Source of the DNA: Tomitella gaofuii
GTDB taxonomy: Bacteria; Actinomycetota; Actinomycetes; Mycobacteriales; Mycobacteriaceae
Assembly (NCBI RefSeq): GCF_014126825.1
Contig: NZ_CP059900.1
Coordinates: 3,672,954-3,736,953 of the forward strand
Direction of reading: 5' to 3'
DNA length: 64,000 nucleotides
Below, piece after piece: positions 36,701-46,412 of this stretch (position 1 is its first letter; every line of letters starts with the position of its first letter). A program made the translations under genes and the position numbers. A model generated the notes under the pieces. It was not told where the DNA came from, searched no databases, and saw only the letters and a list, made by a program, of their open reading frames with translations.

Positions 36701-37812
36701 GGTCCGCGCTGCCGGCCCCCCAGGCCGACGGCAAAGCGGCGCACACCGCATCCGAGGCACCCCGTTCGCCGCGCGAGCAGGCCCTGTGCGAACTCATGGC
36801 CGACGTGCTGGGGCTCGGATCCGTCGCGCCCACCGACGATTTCTTCGACCTCGGCGGGCATTCGCTCGCGGCCGTCGCCCTGGTGCGCCGGATCCGCGAC
36901 GCGCTGGGCGCCGACGTCGGCGTCGGCACCGTCTTCGCCGCGCCCGACGCCCGCTCACTCGCCGCGGAATTGGACGCAGGGACGCCGGACCGCTCGCTCG
37001 ACGTGCTGTTCCCGCTGCGTTCGGGGGCGGGATCCGATGCCGGCGCAGCAGAGACGGACCCGGCGCTGTACTGCGTGCACCCGGCGGGCGGGCTCGGCTG
37101 GTGCTACGCGGGGCTCGCACGCCGGCTGCCGCCCGGGCGGCCGGTGATGGCCGTGCAGGCGCGGGGGCTCGACGGACGCGGCGCACTGCCCGCCGGCATC
37201 GAGGCCATGGCCGCCGAGTACGTGACCGCGATCCGCGGCTCCGGCGACAAGGGCCCCTACCACCTGCTGGGCTGGTCCGTCGGCGGGGTGATCGCGCAGG
37301 AGATGGCGGTGCAGATTCAGCAGTCCGGCGGCACCGTCGCGTCGCTGACCCTGCTCGACGCGTACCCGGGCGACCAGTGGCGCGGGCTCGCGGCGCCCAC
37401 CGAGGACGAGGCGCTCCGGGCGCTGCTGCACATGGCCGGCCAGGACCCGGACGAGGGGCCCGGATCCGGCCGGGCCGCCGTCATGGACCGGCTGCGCCGC
37501 GGCGGGAGCGCGCTGGGCAGCCTCGGCGAGGAGACGCTGTCCGCGGTGATCGACATCGTCACCAACAACGCGCGGCTCATGCGCGAGCACGAGCACCGGG
37601 TGTTCAAGGGCGACGTGCTGTTCTTCACCGCGGCCGCCCCGCGCGCAGAGTCCTGGCTGCACCGCGACTCCTGGCTGCCGCACGTCTCCGGCGTCATCGA
37701 GGGCCACGACCTGCCCCTGACGCACCCCGAGATGATCCGGGCCGCCGCACTGGACACCGTGGGCCCCGTGCTGGCGGAACGGCTCAGGCTGGGGGACGCC
37801 CAGGGCGGGTGA
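33787..37812 (+). CDS. entF: EntF-like nonribosomal peptide synthetase, C-A-PCP-TE, serine predicted
   Basis: The 1341-residue NRPS has one module plus thioesterase. The condensation domain (1-430) contains HHIVLDG at 149-155. The adenylation domain (about 470-975) has YTSGSTGAPKG. I read its specificity residues as D, V, W, H, V, S, L, V, D, K, one step from the usual serine code. The carrier domain has DLGGHSLAA with Ser1026. The thioesterase has GWSVGG with Ser1164 and a late His in GHDLPLTHPE. This is the architecture of EntF, which joins DHB and serine and releases a tri-lactone. The product is therefore predicted to be enterobactin or a close relative. No MbtH gene is seen. Confidence 0.93.
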   Translation: MSSTLPLTRAQSGIWFAQQRDPGSPAFHCAEYVRISGPMDAAALEVLRHALRRVVAETGTLTARFDAGAPGAEGEPRQVLGAAFDDPIRILDLSGEPDPEAAAQRVMRDATDETPDLERGGLCTAMILTLGHPAGGGCCCDVLLYLRAHHIVLDGFGFSSVIRRTARVFTAYERGEEPSASPFAPLDALLAEEHDYRASPDFAADRAFWADRLAGRGHARSLADRAQPAARDVLRHGGTLPRATAHALDTTARTHGVAWPELTLAAAAAYVGRITGSADVVLGLPVLARTGSAAAKVPTTTVNVLPLPLTIGEDDDLPALARSVHDGIAAARAHQRYRHEDLRRDLGLVGGNRRLSGPQINIKPFGYPLRFGGRRAAVHYLAAGPVEDIELTVHTAAPDGALGFDMTANPHLYGPDELAAHHARLHELVTRAATGTAPGPVRTLDVATRAELRMIDACNDTGHDVDPTTLIDRIEAAARRTPGAPALRFRGETLTYAELDARAARLAALLRREHGIGGGDTPDGAPCDIVAVALPRSFELVVALVATLKCGAAYLPVDPDYPDGRIAYLLDHARPGCVVTTGAEAARLPDTPAAPVVRLDAPAVAAALAAPADPVTRPSDLLDRPAYVIYTSGSTGAPKGVVVGHRAIVNRLAWMQHAFGLGADDRVLQKTPSGFDVSVWEFFWPLMTGAVLVLAEPGGHRDPAYLAGLIADEGVTTIHFVPSMLEAFCGEPSLKRRPGTTPLRRIVCSGEALDAGLADTAESLLGAPVFNLYGPTEAAVDVSWWRHATGSGSVPIGHPVWNTRLHVLDSAMRPAPPGVAGDLYLGGVQLADGYLHRPDLTRERFVPDPFGRAGERLYRTGDQARRRSDGAVEYLGRDDDQVKIRGVRIEPAEIAAVLRGLGGVAQAAVVATRAGGDGPMMLVGYAVPEDGATIDPAAVRRGLAERLPAAMVPAHIVPLAALPVTANGKLDRSALPAPQADGKAAHTASEAPRSPREQALCELMADVLGLGSVAPTDDFFDLGGHSLAAVALVRRIRDALGADVGVGTVFAAPDARSLAAELDAGTPDRSLDVLFPLRSGAGSDAGAAETDPALYCVHPAGGLGWCYAGLARRLPPGRPVMAVQARGLDGRGALPAGIEAMAAEYVTAIRGSGDKGPYHLLGWSVGGVIAQEMAVQIQQSGGTVASLTLLDAYPGDQWRGLAAPTEDEALRALLHMAGQDPDEGPGSGRAAVMDRLRRGGSALGSLGEETLSAVIDIVTNNARLMREHEHRVFKGDVLFFTAAAPRAESWLHRDSWLPHVSGVIEGHDLPLTHPEMIRAAALDTVGPVLAERLRLGDAQGG

Positions 37813-37837
37813 CCCGCCCCGGTCCGGCCGCCCCGGT

Positions 37838-37880
37838 CCGCGCACCGGATCTCGCTGCAGCGCCGATATCCGGTGCGCGG
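37838..37880. terminator. Nested hairpin between entF and purA
   Basis: CCGCGCACCGGAT (37838-37850) pairs with ATCCGGTGCGCGG (37868-37880). Outside it, CCCCGGTCCG (37831-37840) can pair with CGGACCGGGG (37898-37907). It lies between two convergent stop codons (37812 and 37915). Confidence 0.65.
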
Positions 37881-37914
37881 AATGCCCACCGGGTACTCGG
37901 ACCGGGGCCGCGCC

Positions 37915-40130
<2,216 letters not shown>

Positions 40131-40928
40131 GTGCACGTCCGGTCCAGATCCCTGCAGGGCCCGAGCGTCCGGCCCAGCCCGCTGTTCCTCGCCATCGTCG
40201 CGGCCACCGCAGCGGCCGGCGTCGCGGCGTGGAACCTCGAGGGCAACCTCACGGCCATGCGTGTCGCCGTGTTCGTCATGGTCGTCGGCGGCTGGGTGGT
40301 CTCGCTGTGCCTGCACGAGTTCGCGCACGCCTACACCGCCTACCGGCACGGCGACGCGGACGTCGCCGCCCGCGGCTACCTCACGCTGAACCCGCTGCGC
40401 TACACGCACCCCGTGCTCTCACTGCTGCTGCCGGTGCTGTTCATCGCGCTCGGCGGCATCGGGCTGCCCGGCGGCGCGGTGTATCTGCAGACGGGGCACC
40501 TGTCGCCCGCCGTGCGACGCCGCATATCCCTCGCCGGCCCGCTCACCAACGCCCTGCTGGCGGTCGTGCTGCTGGTGACGGTGCACTTCCTGGCGGGCAC
40601 GGACGCGGGCTCTCCCGGCGGTGCGACCCGCGGCGTGGTCTACGGCCTCGCGTTCCTGGGGTTCCTGCAGGTGATGGCGGCCGTGCTGAACCTGCTGCCC
40701 ATCCCCGGCCTCGACGGCTACGCGCTACTGGAGCCGCACCTGTCGCCGTCCACCCGCCGGTCGTTCGCGCAGTTCGCCCCGTTCGGCATCATCGCCGTGT
40801 TCGCGCTGCTCACCATCCGCCAGGTCAACGCGGTGTTCTTCGACGTCATCTACCGGATCGTCGAGGTCTTCGGCGTGCCCCGCGGATACTCGGCCATCGG
40901 GTACATGCTGTTCCGGTTCTGGGCGTAG
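40131..40928 (+). CDS. Site-2-protease-like M50 membrane metalloprotease
   Basis: This 265-residue membrane protein has about six helices and the zinc site HEFAH at 62-66 within a hydrophobic segment. A second conserved motif, LNLLPIPGLDGYALL, supplies the Asp ligand. Such proteases cut substrates inside the membrane. It is the short Rv0359-like type without a PDZ domain. The GTG at 40131 directly abuts the previous stop. The substrate is unknown; the adjacent HtrA-like protease raises the possibility of a proteolytic cascade. Confidence 0.88.
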   Translation: MHVRSRSLQGPSVRPSPLFLAIVAATAAAGVAAWNLEGNLTAMRVAVFVMVVGGWVVSLCLHEFAHAYTAYRHGDADVAARGYLTLNPLRYTHPVLSLLLPVLFIALGGIGLPGGAVYLQTGHLSPAVRRRISLAGPLTNALLAVVLLVTVHFLAGTDAGSPGGATRGVVYGLAFLGFLQVMAAVLNLLPIPGLDGYALLEPHLSPSTRRSFAQFAPFGIIAVFALLTIRQVNAVFFDVIYRIVEVFGVPRGYSAIGYMLFRFWA

Positions 40929-40973
40929 CGGTTCCCGGCATGCCCGCCGCAAGCCCGCCGTAGGGTTGACGGC

Positions 40974-42212
40974 ATGGGCCCTGCGCGCGGGCCGCGCCGC
41001 CACGGGACGCTTCGCATGGTGGCGGCGGCGATCATCACTGCCGTGGTCGTGGGCGGCGCCGTGGGCTTCGGCCTGGACCAATGGGATTCCGTCAGGCACA
41101 GCGCGCAGGCCCCCTCCGCCACGGCCACCGCGCCCGCATCCCCCACCACCTCGGCCATCGGCGACGCGGGCGCACCGCTGGGCGCGTCGATCGCGCTCGG
41201 CGGACCCGCGCCCGCTCTTCCCCCCGACCCGACGGTGGACCAGGTCGCCGCCGCCGTCATCCCCACCACGGTCACCGTGTGGACCGACATCCCCGACGAC
41301 ATCGCCGGGCTGCGCACGCGCGGGGCGGGCACCGGGATCATCCTCACCGCCGACGGCGTGGTGCTCACCAACAACCACGTCGTGTCCGGTTCCCGATCGA
41401 TCTCCGTCACCGTCCCGTCCACCGGCGCCGAGTTCGACGCGGAGGTCCTCGGCTACGACCGCACGCGCGACATCGCGATCCTCCGGCTGACCGGCCCCGA
41501 CGGCGCGGCCGCCGCCGGCCTGCCCGCTGCCGCGCTCGGCGACGCCGGTGCACTGCACCTGGGGCAGCCCGTCATCGCGCTCGGCAACGCCGGCGGCACC
41601 GGTTCGCTCGTCACCTCGCCGGGCACCGTCACCGCGTTCGACCAGTCGATCCGCGCCACCGACAGCGACGGCACCACCGAGAACCTGGACGGCGTCATCC
41701 AGATCGCCGCCGACATCAACCCCGGCGACTCGGGCGGCCCGCTGGTGGACATGACCGGACGCGTGGTGGGCATCAACACCGCCAAGTCGGAATCCGCGCA
41801 GGCCGAGGCGGCCGGCGGCCGGGGCTATGCGGTGCCGATCGGCGACGCGCTGGGCGTGGCACGGGTGGTCTTGGGCGCGGCCGCCGCGGGCCCCGGCGGC
41901 GCCGCGCAGCACGGCACGGTGCACGTGGGCCCCACCGCGCAGCTCGGGGTACGCGTGCGCAGCCGCACCGCCGAACCCCCACGCGGGGCCGTGGTCGTGG
42001 AGATCGTGCCCGGCAGCGCCGCGTCGTCCACTCCCCTGCGGGCGGGCGACGTCGTCACCGCTCTCGACGGCGAACGCATCGCCGGGGCCGACGATCTGAG
42101 CTCGGCGATCGACCGGCACCGGCCCGGCGACGTGGTGGAGCTCGAGTGGGTCGACGCGGCCGGCGCCGTCCGGCAGGCCCCCGTCACCCTCGACGAGGGC
42201 CTGCCCGGCTGA
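40974..42212 (+). CDS. HtrA/PepD-like membrane-anchored serine protease with PDZ domain
   Basis: The 412-residue protein has one N-terminal membrane helix (about 15-33), an Ala/Pro/Thr linker, a trypsin-fold protease (about 85-300) and a PDZ domain (about 320-405). The catalytic triad is His135 in LTNNHVVSG, Asp166 in RTRDIAILRL and Ser253 in NPGDSGGPLV. This is the layout of DegP/HtrA-family envelope proteases that clear or process misfolded exported proteins. It lies 45 bp after the M50 protease gene. A strong hairpin follows the stop. Confidence 0.92.
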   Translation: MGPARGPRRHGTLRMVAAAIITAVVVGGAVGFGLDQWDSVRHSAQAPSATATAPASPTTSAIGDAGAPLGASIALGGPAPALPPDPTVDQVAAAVIPTTVTVWTDIPDDIAGLRTRGAGTGIILTADGVVLTNNHVVSGSRSISVTVPSTGAEFDAEVLGYDRTRDIAILRLTGPDGAAAAGLPAAALGDAGALHLGQPVIALGNAGGTGSLVTSPGTVTAFDQSIRATDSDGTTENLDGVIQIAADINPGDSGGPLVDMTGRVVGINTAKSESAQAEAAGGRGYAVPIGDALGVARVVLGAAAAGPGGAAQHGTVHVGPTAQLGVRVRSRTAEPPRGAVVVEIVPGSAASSTPLRAGDVVTALDGERIAGADDLSSAIDRHRPGDVVELEWVDAAGAVRQAPVTLDEGLPG

Positions 42213-42233
42213 CGGATCATCGGACTCCCGCCC

Positions 42234-42285
42234 ACCAAGCGCTTTCCGCACATCCTTGCGGCGGAAGCAGCAGTTTTCGCTTGGT
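42234..42285. terminator. Palindrome between the protease and cation exporter genes
   Basis: ACCAAGCG (42234-42241) pairs with CGCTTGGT (42278-42285), and inside it GCTTTCCGC (42241-42249) can pair with GCGGCGGAAGC (42258-42268). It reaches the stop codon of the minus-strand exporter, fitting a bidirectional terminator. Confidence 0.55.
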
Positions 42286-43238
42286 CAGCGCGTGTCCGCC
42301 CCGCTCACCGGCTCGGGGCAGTCGGTGCCGTGGTGGCCGGCGTGGTCGTCGCGCGATTCCGCGTGATCGACCTGCAGCGTGGTGTGCGTGATGCCGAAGT
42401 CGTCGTGCAGAAGGTGCTCGAGCTCCGCGCGCACCGCGTGGCACGGGGCGCTGTCCGCGACGATCACGTGCGCCGACAGCGACGGGAACCCGGAGGTCAC
42501 CTCCCACACGTGCAGGTCGTGCACCTCGTCGATGTCGGGGTGCACGGCCATGCGCCGGCCGATCTCGTCCGGGTCGACGCCGCGCGGGGCGGCCTCGAGC
42601 ACCACCCGCCCGCCGTCCCGCAGCAGCCCGTACCCGGCCTTGAACATGAGCGCGGCGACGAACAGCGAGGCCAGCGCGTCGGCCTGCACCCAGCCGGTGA
42701 AGTAGATGACGGTGCCCGCCACCGCCGTGCCGATGAACGCGTAGAGGTCGGTGAGGATGTGCTGGAACGAGCCCTCCACGTTGAGGCTCTGCCGGTTGGC
42801 CTTGCTCAGCGACCACGTGGCCAGCAGGTTCACGGCGATGCCGATGAGCGCGACGATCACCACCGCCCCGCCCTCGACCTCCGGCGGGTCGAGCAGGCGG
42901 AGCACCGACATCACCGTGAAGAAAACGGCGAGCAGCAGCAGCGTGGCCCCGTTGATGAGGGCGGAGACGATCTCGACGCGCTTGAGCCCGAAGGTGTAGG
43001 AGCCCCAGGCGGGGCGTGCCGCGAGCGCCATCGCACCGAGCGACAGGGCGATGGCCGCGGCGTCGGAGACCATGTGCCCCGCGTCCGCGAGCAGCGCCAG
43101 CGAGCCGGTGAGGAAGCCGACGACCACCTCGCCGGCCATCAGTCCCAGGATCAGCAACAGGGCGATCCACAGGTACCGCCGGTCCGCGTCCGCGGTGATG
43201 CCGTGCGAGTGGCCGCCATGGTCGTGTGTGTTCCCCAT
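42285..43238 (-). CDS. Cation diffusion facilitator (zinc/cobalt exporter, CzcD-like)
   Basis: The 317-residue CDF transporter exports divalent metal from the cytosol. It has a His-rich N-terminus (MGNTHDHGGHSHG), six membrane helices with the metal site LADAGHMVSDA in helix 2 and the HILTDLYAFIG site in helix 5. A cytosolic C-terminal domain follows, with DIDEVHDLHVWEVTSG and a His-rich tail. The ATG at 43238 is chosen over upstream ATGs because those lie within an evident promoter; the mRNA would then be leaderless. Zinc is the most likely substrate. Confidence 0.92.
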   Translation of the reverse strand: MGNTHDHGGHSHGITADADRRYLWIALLLILGLMAGEVVVGFLTGSLALLADAGHMVSDAAAIALSLGAMALAARPAWGSYTFGLKRVEIVSALINGATLLLLAVFFTVMSVLRLLDPPEVEGGAVVIVALIGIAVNLLATWSLSKANRQSLNVEGSFQHILTDLYAFIGTAVAGTVIYFTGWVQADALASLFVAALMFKAGYGLLRDGGRVVLEAAPRGVDPDEIGRRMAVHPDIDEVHDLHVWEVTSGFPSLSAHVIVADSAPCHAVRAELEHLLHDDFGITHTTLQVDHAESRDDHAGHHGTDCPEPVSGADTR

Positions 43239-43245
43239 GCCGCTC

Positions 43246-43273
43246 ATCATATGCATAGTTGTGCATATGTCAA
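43246..43273 (-). promoter_or_regulatory. Consensus promoter with an embedded perfect palindrome for the cation exporter
   Basis: On the minus strand, TTGACA (43273-43268), a 16-bp spacer and TATGAT (43251-43246) form a near-consensus promoter, rare in this GC-rich window. CATATGCA (43248-43255) and TGCATATG (43262-43269) form a perfect 8-bp inverted repeat around 6 bp, exactly covering the spacer. The exporter ATG at 43238 is 7 bp past the -10. The layout is what ArsR/SmtB-type metal sensors use for repression; no sensor gene is in the window. Confidence 0.82.
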
Positions 43274-43484
43274 TCGTCCGTCCGTGCCGCCCCGCACCCC
43301 ACACCCCTCGCACTTCACGAAAACCTCCGCGTGACGCCCCGGGGCGTTATAGATTCGAGATCGTGACCGGCGCCATAGGTGCGCCGGCCACCGCCGTCGT
43401 CGGGGACGGCACGCACTGCTCACCTTCCGGAATCGTCCAGGCCGGCCGCGTCCGCACGGCCCCGCGACAGATCGGAGCACCCCT

Positions 43485-44168
43485 GTGTCCCGAAAGCACG
43501 CTGCATCCCGAATGACCACCGTGAAATCTGCGACCCCCGCGCCCCTCCGCCGCCGCACGCCCCGGCACCGCGCGCCCCGCAAGCCCGTCGTCGTCCCCGC
43601 CCTCCGCCGTGCCGCCATCGGCGCGGCGGTGACGGCCGTCGCCGTCACCGCCCCGGCCACCGCGGCCCTCGCCGCGCCCTCGTCCAGCCTCGGGTCGGAA
43701 AGCCTCGGGTCGGGCAGCGCCGGGTCGTCCGGCAGCACCGGGTCGCTGGGGTCGCTCGGCTCGGCCGGATCCACCGGCAGCATCGGGGAGCGTGCGGGCG
43801 CGCTGCCCATCCCCAGCCCCCGCGGACTCGTCGCGCTCGGCGCCGCCATGACGCAGGTGGGCAAACCCTACGAGTGGGGCGCCGAGGGCCCGAACAGCTA
43901 CGACTGCTCCGGCCTGGTGTGGTGGGCCTACCGGCAGCTGGGCATCGACATCGGGCGCACCACGTTCGACCAGATCCACGACGGCGTCCCTGTTCCGCTG
44001 AACAATATCCAGCCGGGCGACCTCATCATCTTCCGCGAGAACAACACGCACATCGGCATCTACGCGGGCTTCGGTCAGGTGTGGAACGCCTACGACTACG
44101 GCGTGCCCATCGGGCTCACCCCGCTCGCCGACGAGCCGCCGATCCACATCGTGCGCCGGATCTACTGA
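43485..44168 (+). CDS. Secreted NlpC/P60 peptidoglycan endopeptidase
   Basis: The 227-residue protein has a twin-Arg-rich N-terminus and a hydrophobic signal ending near LAAPSS. A Gly/Ser/Leu linker of about 35 residues with repeated LGS and SGS units follows, then a C-terminal NlpC/P60 domain with catalytic Cys141 in SYDCSGLVWWAYR and His189 in NNTHIGIY. It should cut peptide stems of the cell wall. The GTG at 43485 has GGAG seven bases before it. The stop overlaps the convergent tetR stop. It stands behind a leader region with a TATAGA-like -10 near 43352. Confidence 0.9.
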   Translation: MSRKHAASRMTTVKSATPAPLRRRTPRHRAPRKPVVVPALRRAAIGAAVTAVAVTAPATAALAAPSSSLGSESLGSGSAGSSGSTGSLGSLGSAGSTGSIGERAGALPIPSPRGLVALGAAMTQVGKPYEWGAEGPNSYDCSGLVWWAYRQLGIDIGRTTFDQIHDGVPVPLNNIQPGDLIIFRENNTHIGIYAGFGQVWNAYDYGVPIGLTPLADEPPIHIVRRIY

Positions 44169-44758
44169 GCCGCGCCCGGCACGACCAGGGGAAGGAAGAT
44201 CTCGTCGACGATCTCCGCGAGCACCTCCTCCGGCACCGGCCGGAACGTCATGAAGTACTCGTGGCGGAGCAGCGCGAAGGGCAGGTCGGCGATGCGCGGC
44301 GTCAGCTTCGCGGCGTCGACCTCCCCGCGCTCCCGCGCCCGGTCCAGGATGACGTCCACCGACGTCGCCCGGTCTCCGATCAGCTCCGCCCGGAGCTCGG
44401 AAGGCGACATCCCGATGTCCTCGAAACTGCTGGTGACCAGCACCGACAGTAAAGCGGTGACATTGCTGCGGCCGGAGTTCGCGCCGCGCAGCACGGCGAG
44501 AAGATCGCCACGGACGCCGCCGGTGTCCGGCACCGACGGCACGTGCACCGCGCCGCGGTGCCGGATCGTCGCACGGAAGAGCTCCTCGCGGGTCCGCCAC
44601 CGCCGGTAGAGCACCGGCTTGCTGGTGCGTGCCCGCGCCGCGACGGCCTCGATGGTGAACCTGCCGTAACCTTCGGCCACGAGCTGGTCCCACGCCGCGT
44701 CGAGGATCGCGCGCTCGAGCTCGGCGCCGCGCCGCCGCGACGGACCGCTGCCGCCCAT
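44162..44758 (-). CDS. TetR-family transcriptional regulator
   Basis: The 198-residue repressor has an N-terminal helix-turn-helix (about 12-58: AILDAAWDQLVAEGYGRFTIEAVAA then RARTSKPVLYRRW) and a C-terminal TetR_C-like ligand domain. GGGGGAG lies before the ATG at 44758. It lies 38 bp downstream of the MFS pump gene on the same strand, so it probably controls the pump, acting on the palindrome at 46274-46290; this is inference. Its last bases overlap the end of the NlpC/P60 gene. Confidence 0.9.
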   Translation of the reverse strand: MGGSGPSRRRGAELERAILDAAWDQLVAEGYGRFTIEAVAARARTSKPVLYRRWRTREELFRATIRHRGAVHVPSVPDTGGVRGDLLAVLRGANSGRSNVTALLSVLVTSSFEDIGMSPSELRAELIGDRATSVDVILDRARERGEVDAAKLTPRIADLPFALLRHEYFMTFRPVPEEVLAEIVDEIFLPLVVPGAAQ

Positions 44759-44796
44759 CGTCTCCCCCTCACTGTCGCAGTTGCCCGTCACCACGG

Positions 44797-46251
44797 TTAT
44801 CGCCCGTCGACGCGATCGGGTTCCCCTGCTGGTGCGAGCGCCGCACGGCGGAATGCCAACGCGGGGATCAGCGCCAGGACGGTGAGGGCGGTCGTCCACC
44901 AGAATACGTAGTGGAACGCCGCCTCGGCTCCGAGATCCGCGCGGGACTGGAGGATCACGGCGACGAGGGCGGCCCCGAACGAAGCCCCGATCTGCTGCGT
45001 GATGCGGGTGAGCATCGTGGCGTGCGGCATCTGCTCGTACGGAACATCCGCATACGCGGCCATGATCGGGGCCATGACCACCGCGCCCACCCCGAGCCCG
45101 CGGACGAACAGCACCGCGCCGAGCCACCACTGGCCGGTGTGCGCGCCGGCGAAGGCGAACGGCACCGTCCCCGCCGCCGTCACCAGGAACGCGCCGACCG
45201 TCACCCACCGCGGCCCGATGCGCGCGGCCAACCGTGCGGCGATGACGCGGGCGAACAGCGCGCCGACGCCCATGGGGATCAGCTGGAACGCGGTCTCGAG
45301 GACCGTCGCCCCGCGCAATTGCTGCCAGTACAACGGAAGGAGCACCATGCCCGCATAGAGCACCGCCCCCGCGGTGAACAGCACGATCGAGGCGACGGAC
45401 AGGGAGCGGCCGGACAACAGGGTGACGTCGACGAGCGCACGTCCCCGGCGCCGGATCGACCAGCATGTGAACGCGACGAGCAAGGCGAGCGCGCCGAGCA
45501 GCGGAAGCCACGTGCCGGTGCGCGCGAAATGCGCGCCGGAAGCGAGGTTGGACAGCCCCAGCACGAGGCCGGCCAGACCGGGACCGAGCAGGCTCAGGCC
45601 CACGACGTCCAGCTTGCCCGCCCCGCCGTCCCGCGCGGGCGGATCCGGCGCGAGCATCCGCCACGCCAGGACCACCCCCACCGAGACCACCGGCACGTTG
45701 ATCAGGAAGATCCACCGCCAGCTCAGCTGGCTGAGGATGACCCCGCCGAGCACGGGGCCCAGGATCGGCCCGAGCGCGAGCGGCACGGTCACCGCCGTCA
45801 CCGCCTTGCTCATGACCTTGCCGCCGGCCGTACCCACCGACTGCACGGCGAGGGTCTGCATCAGCGGCATCATCACCCCGGCACCGAGCCCCTGGAACGC
45901 GCGGAAGGCGATCAGGCTGCCCGCGTTCCACGATGCGGCGCACGCCGCCGAGGCCACGACGAACACCAGCAACGCGGCGATCCAGGCCCGCTTCCCACCC
46001 AGGCGGGCCTGCGCCCAGCCGCTCATCGGCACCGCGACCGCCACCGCCAGCAGGTACGCGGTCACCACCCACTGGATCGTGCCGGTCGACGTCCCGAGCG
46101 CAGTGGTCAGCCTGTCCAGCGCGATCGTGACCACCGTGGAGTCGAGTATCGCCGCGGCACCACCGAAAACCAGTACGGACAGCGTCTTGCGGGTCGACGG
46201 TGACAAGCGCTCATCGGAGGCCGGCGGCGACGTCCTTGTGCGGGTGGTCAT
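44797..46251 (-). CDS. MFS multidrug efflux transporter, DHA2 (14-helix) family
   Basis: The 484-residue membrane protein has about 14 hydrophobic segments. It shows LDSTVVTIALDRL and WVVTAYLLAVAVAVP in the first helices, the MFS motif GWAQARLGGKR, and the GPILGPVLGGVI antiporter motif C, all typical of EmrB/QacA drug-proton antiporters. The ATG at 46251 is the family start. A palindromic site precedes it, and a tetR gene follows. Substrates cannot be read from the sequence. Confidence 0.92.
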   Translation of the reverse strand: MTTRTRTSPPASDERLSPSTRKTLSVLVFGGAAAILDSTVVTIALDRLTTALGTSTGTIQWVVTAYLLAVAVAVPMSGWAQARLGGKRAWIAALLVFVVASAACAASWNAGSLIAFRAFQGLGAGVMMPLMQTLAVQSVGTAGGKVMSKAVTAVTVPLALGPILGPVLGGVILSQLSWRWIFLINVPVVSVGVVLAWRMLAPDPPARDGGAGKLDVVGLSLLGPGLAGLVLGLSNLASGAHFARTGTWLPLLGALALLVAFTCWSIRRRGRALVDVTLLSGRSLSVASIVLFTAGAVLYAGMVLLPLYWQQLRGATVLETAFQLIPMGVGALFARVIAARLAARIGPRWVTVGAFLVTAAGTVPFAFAGAHTGQWWLGAVLFVRGLGVGAVVMAPIMAAYADVPYEQMPHATMLTRITQQIGASFGAALVAVILQSRADLGAEAAFHYVFWWTTALTVLALIPALAFRRAALAPAGEPDRVDGR

Positions 46252-46273
46252 GGCTGCACCCCGTCCCTCATTA

Positions 46274-46290
46274 GGATACGTATTCGTACC
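46274..46290 (-). promoter_or_regulatory. Putative TetR operator upstream of the MFS pump
   Basis: GGATACGTATTCGTACC holds TACG and CGTA half-sites around a TATT centre, 23-39 bp before the pump start. TGCGTT (46309-46314) and AACGCA (46319-46324) form another small dyad just upstream. Confidence 0.45.
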
Positions 46291-46412
46291 TTATTGACGG
46301 TATGCCGATGCGTTAGGAAACGCAATAAGTATCTTGTTGCCGGCAACGGCTGCACCCCCGACAGGGTGGTGACCCGCTTCGTCCGCAGTTTGCGGGTGGG
46401 ATGCCCGGCGCC

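Noticed and set aside
33139-36861. 1240-codon minus-strand open frame opposite entE and entF
   Set aside because: High GC leaves long open antisense frames. This one has no recognisable domain, while the plus strand encodes a fully conserved NRPS and ligase.
22039-37812. Siderophore locus as a recently transferred island
   Set aside because: No integrase, tRNA, direct repeats or shift in base composition or start-codon habit was seen at its borders; transfer cannot be excluded but is not supported.
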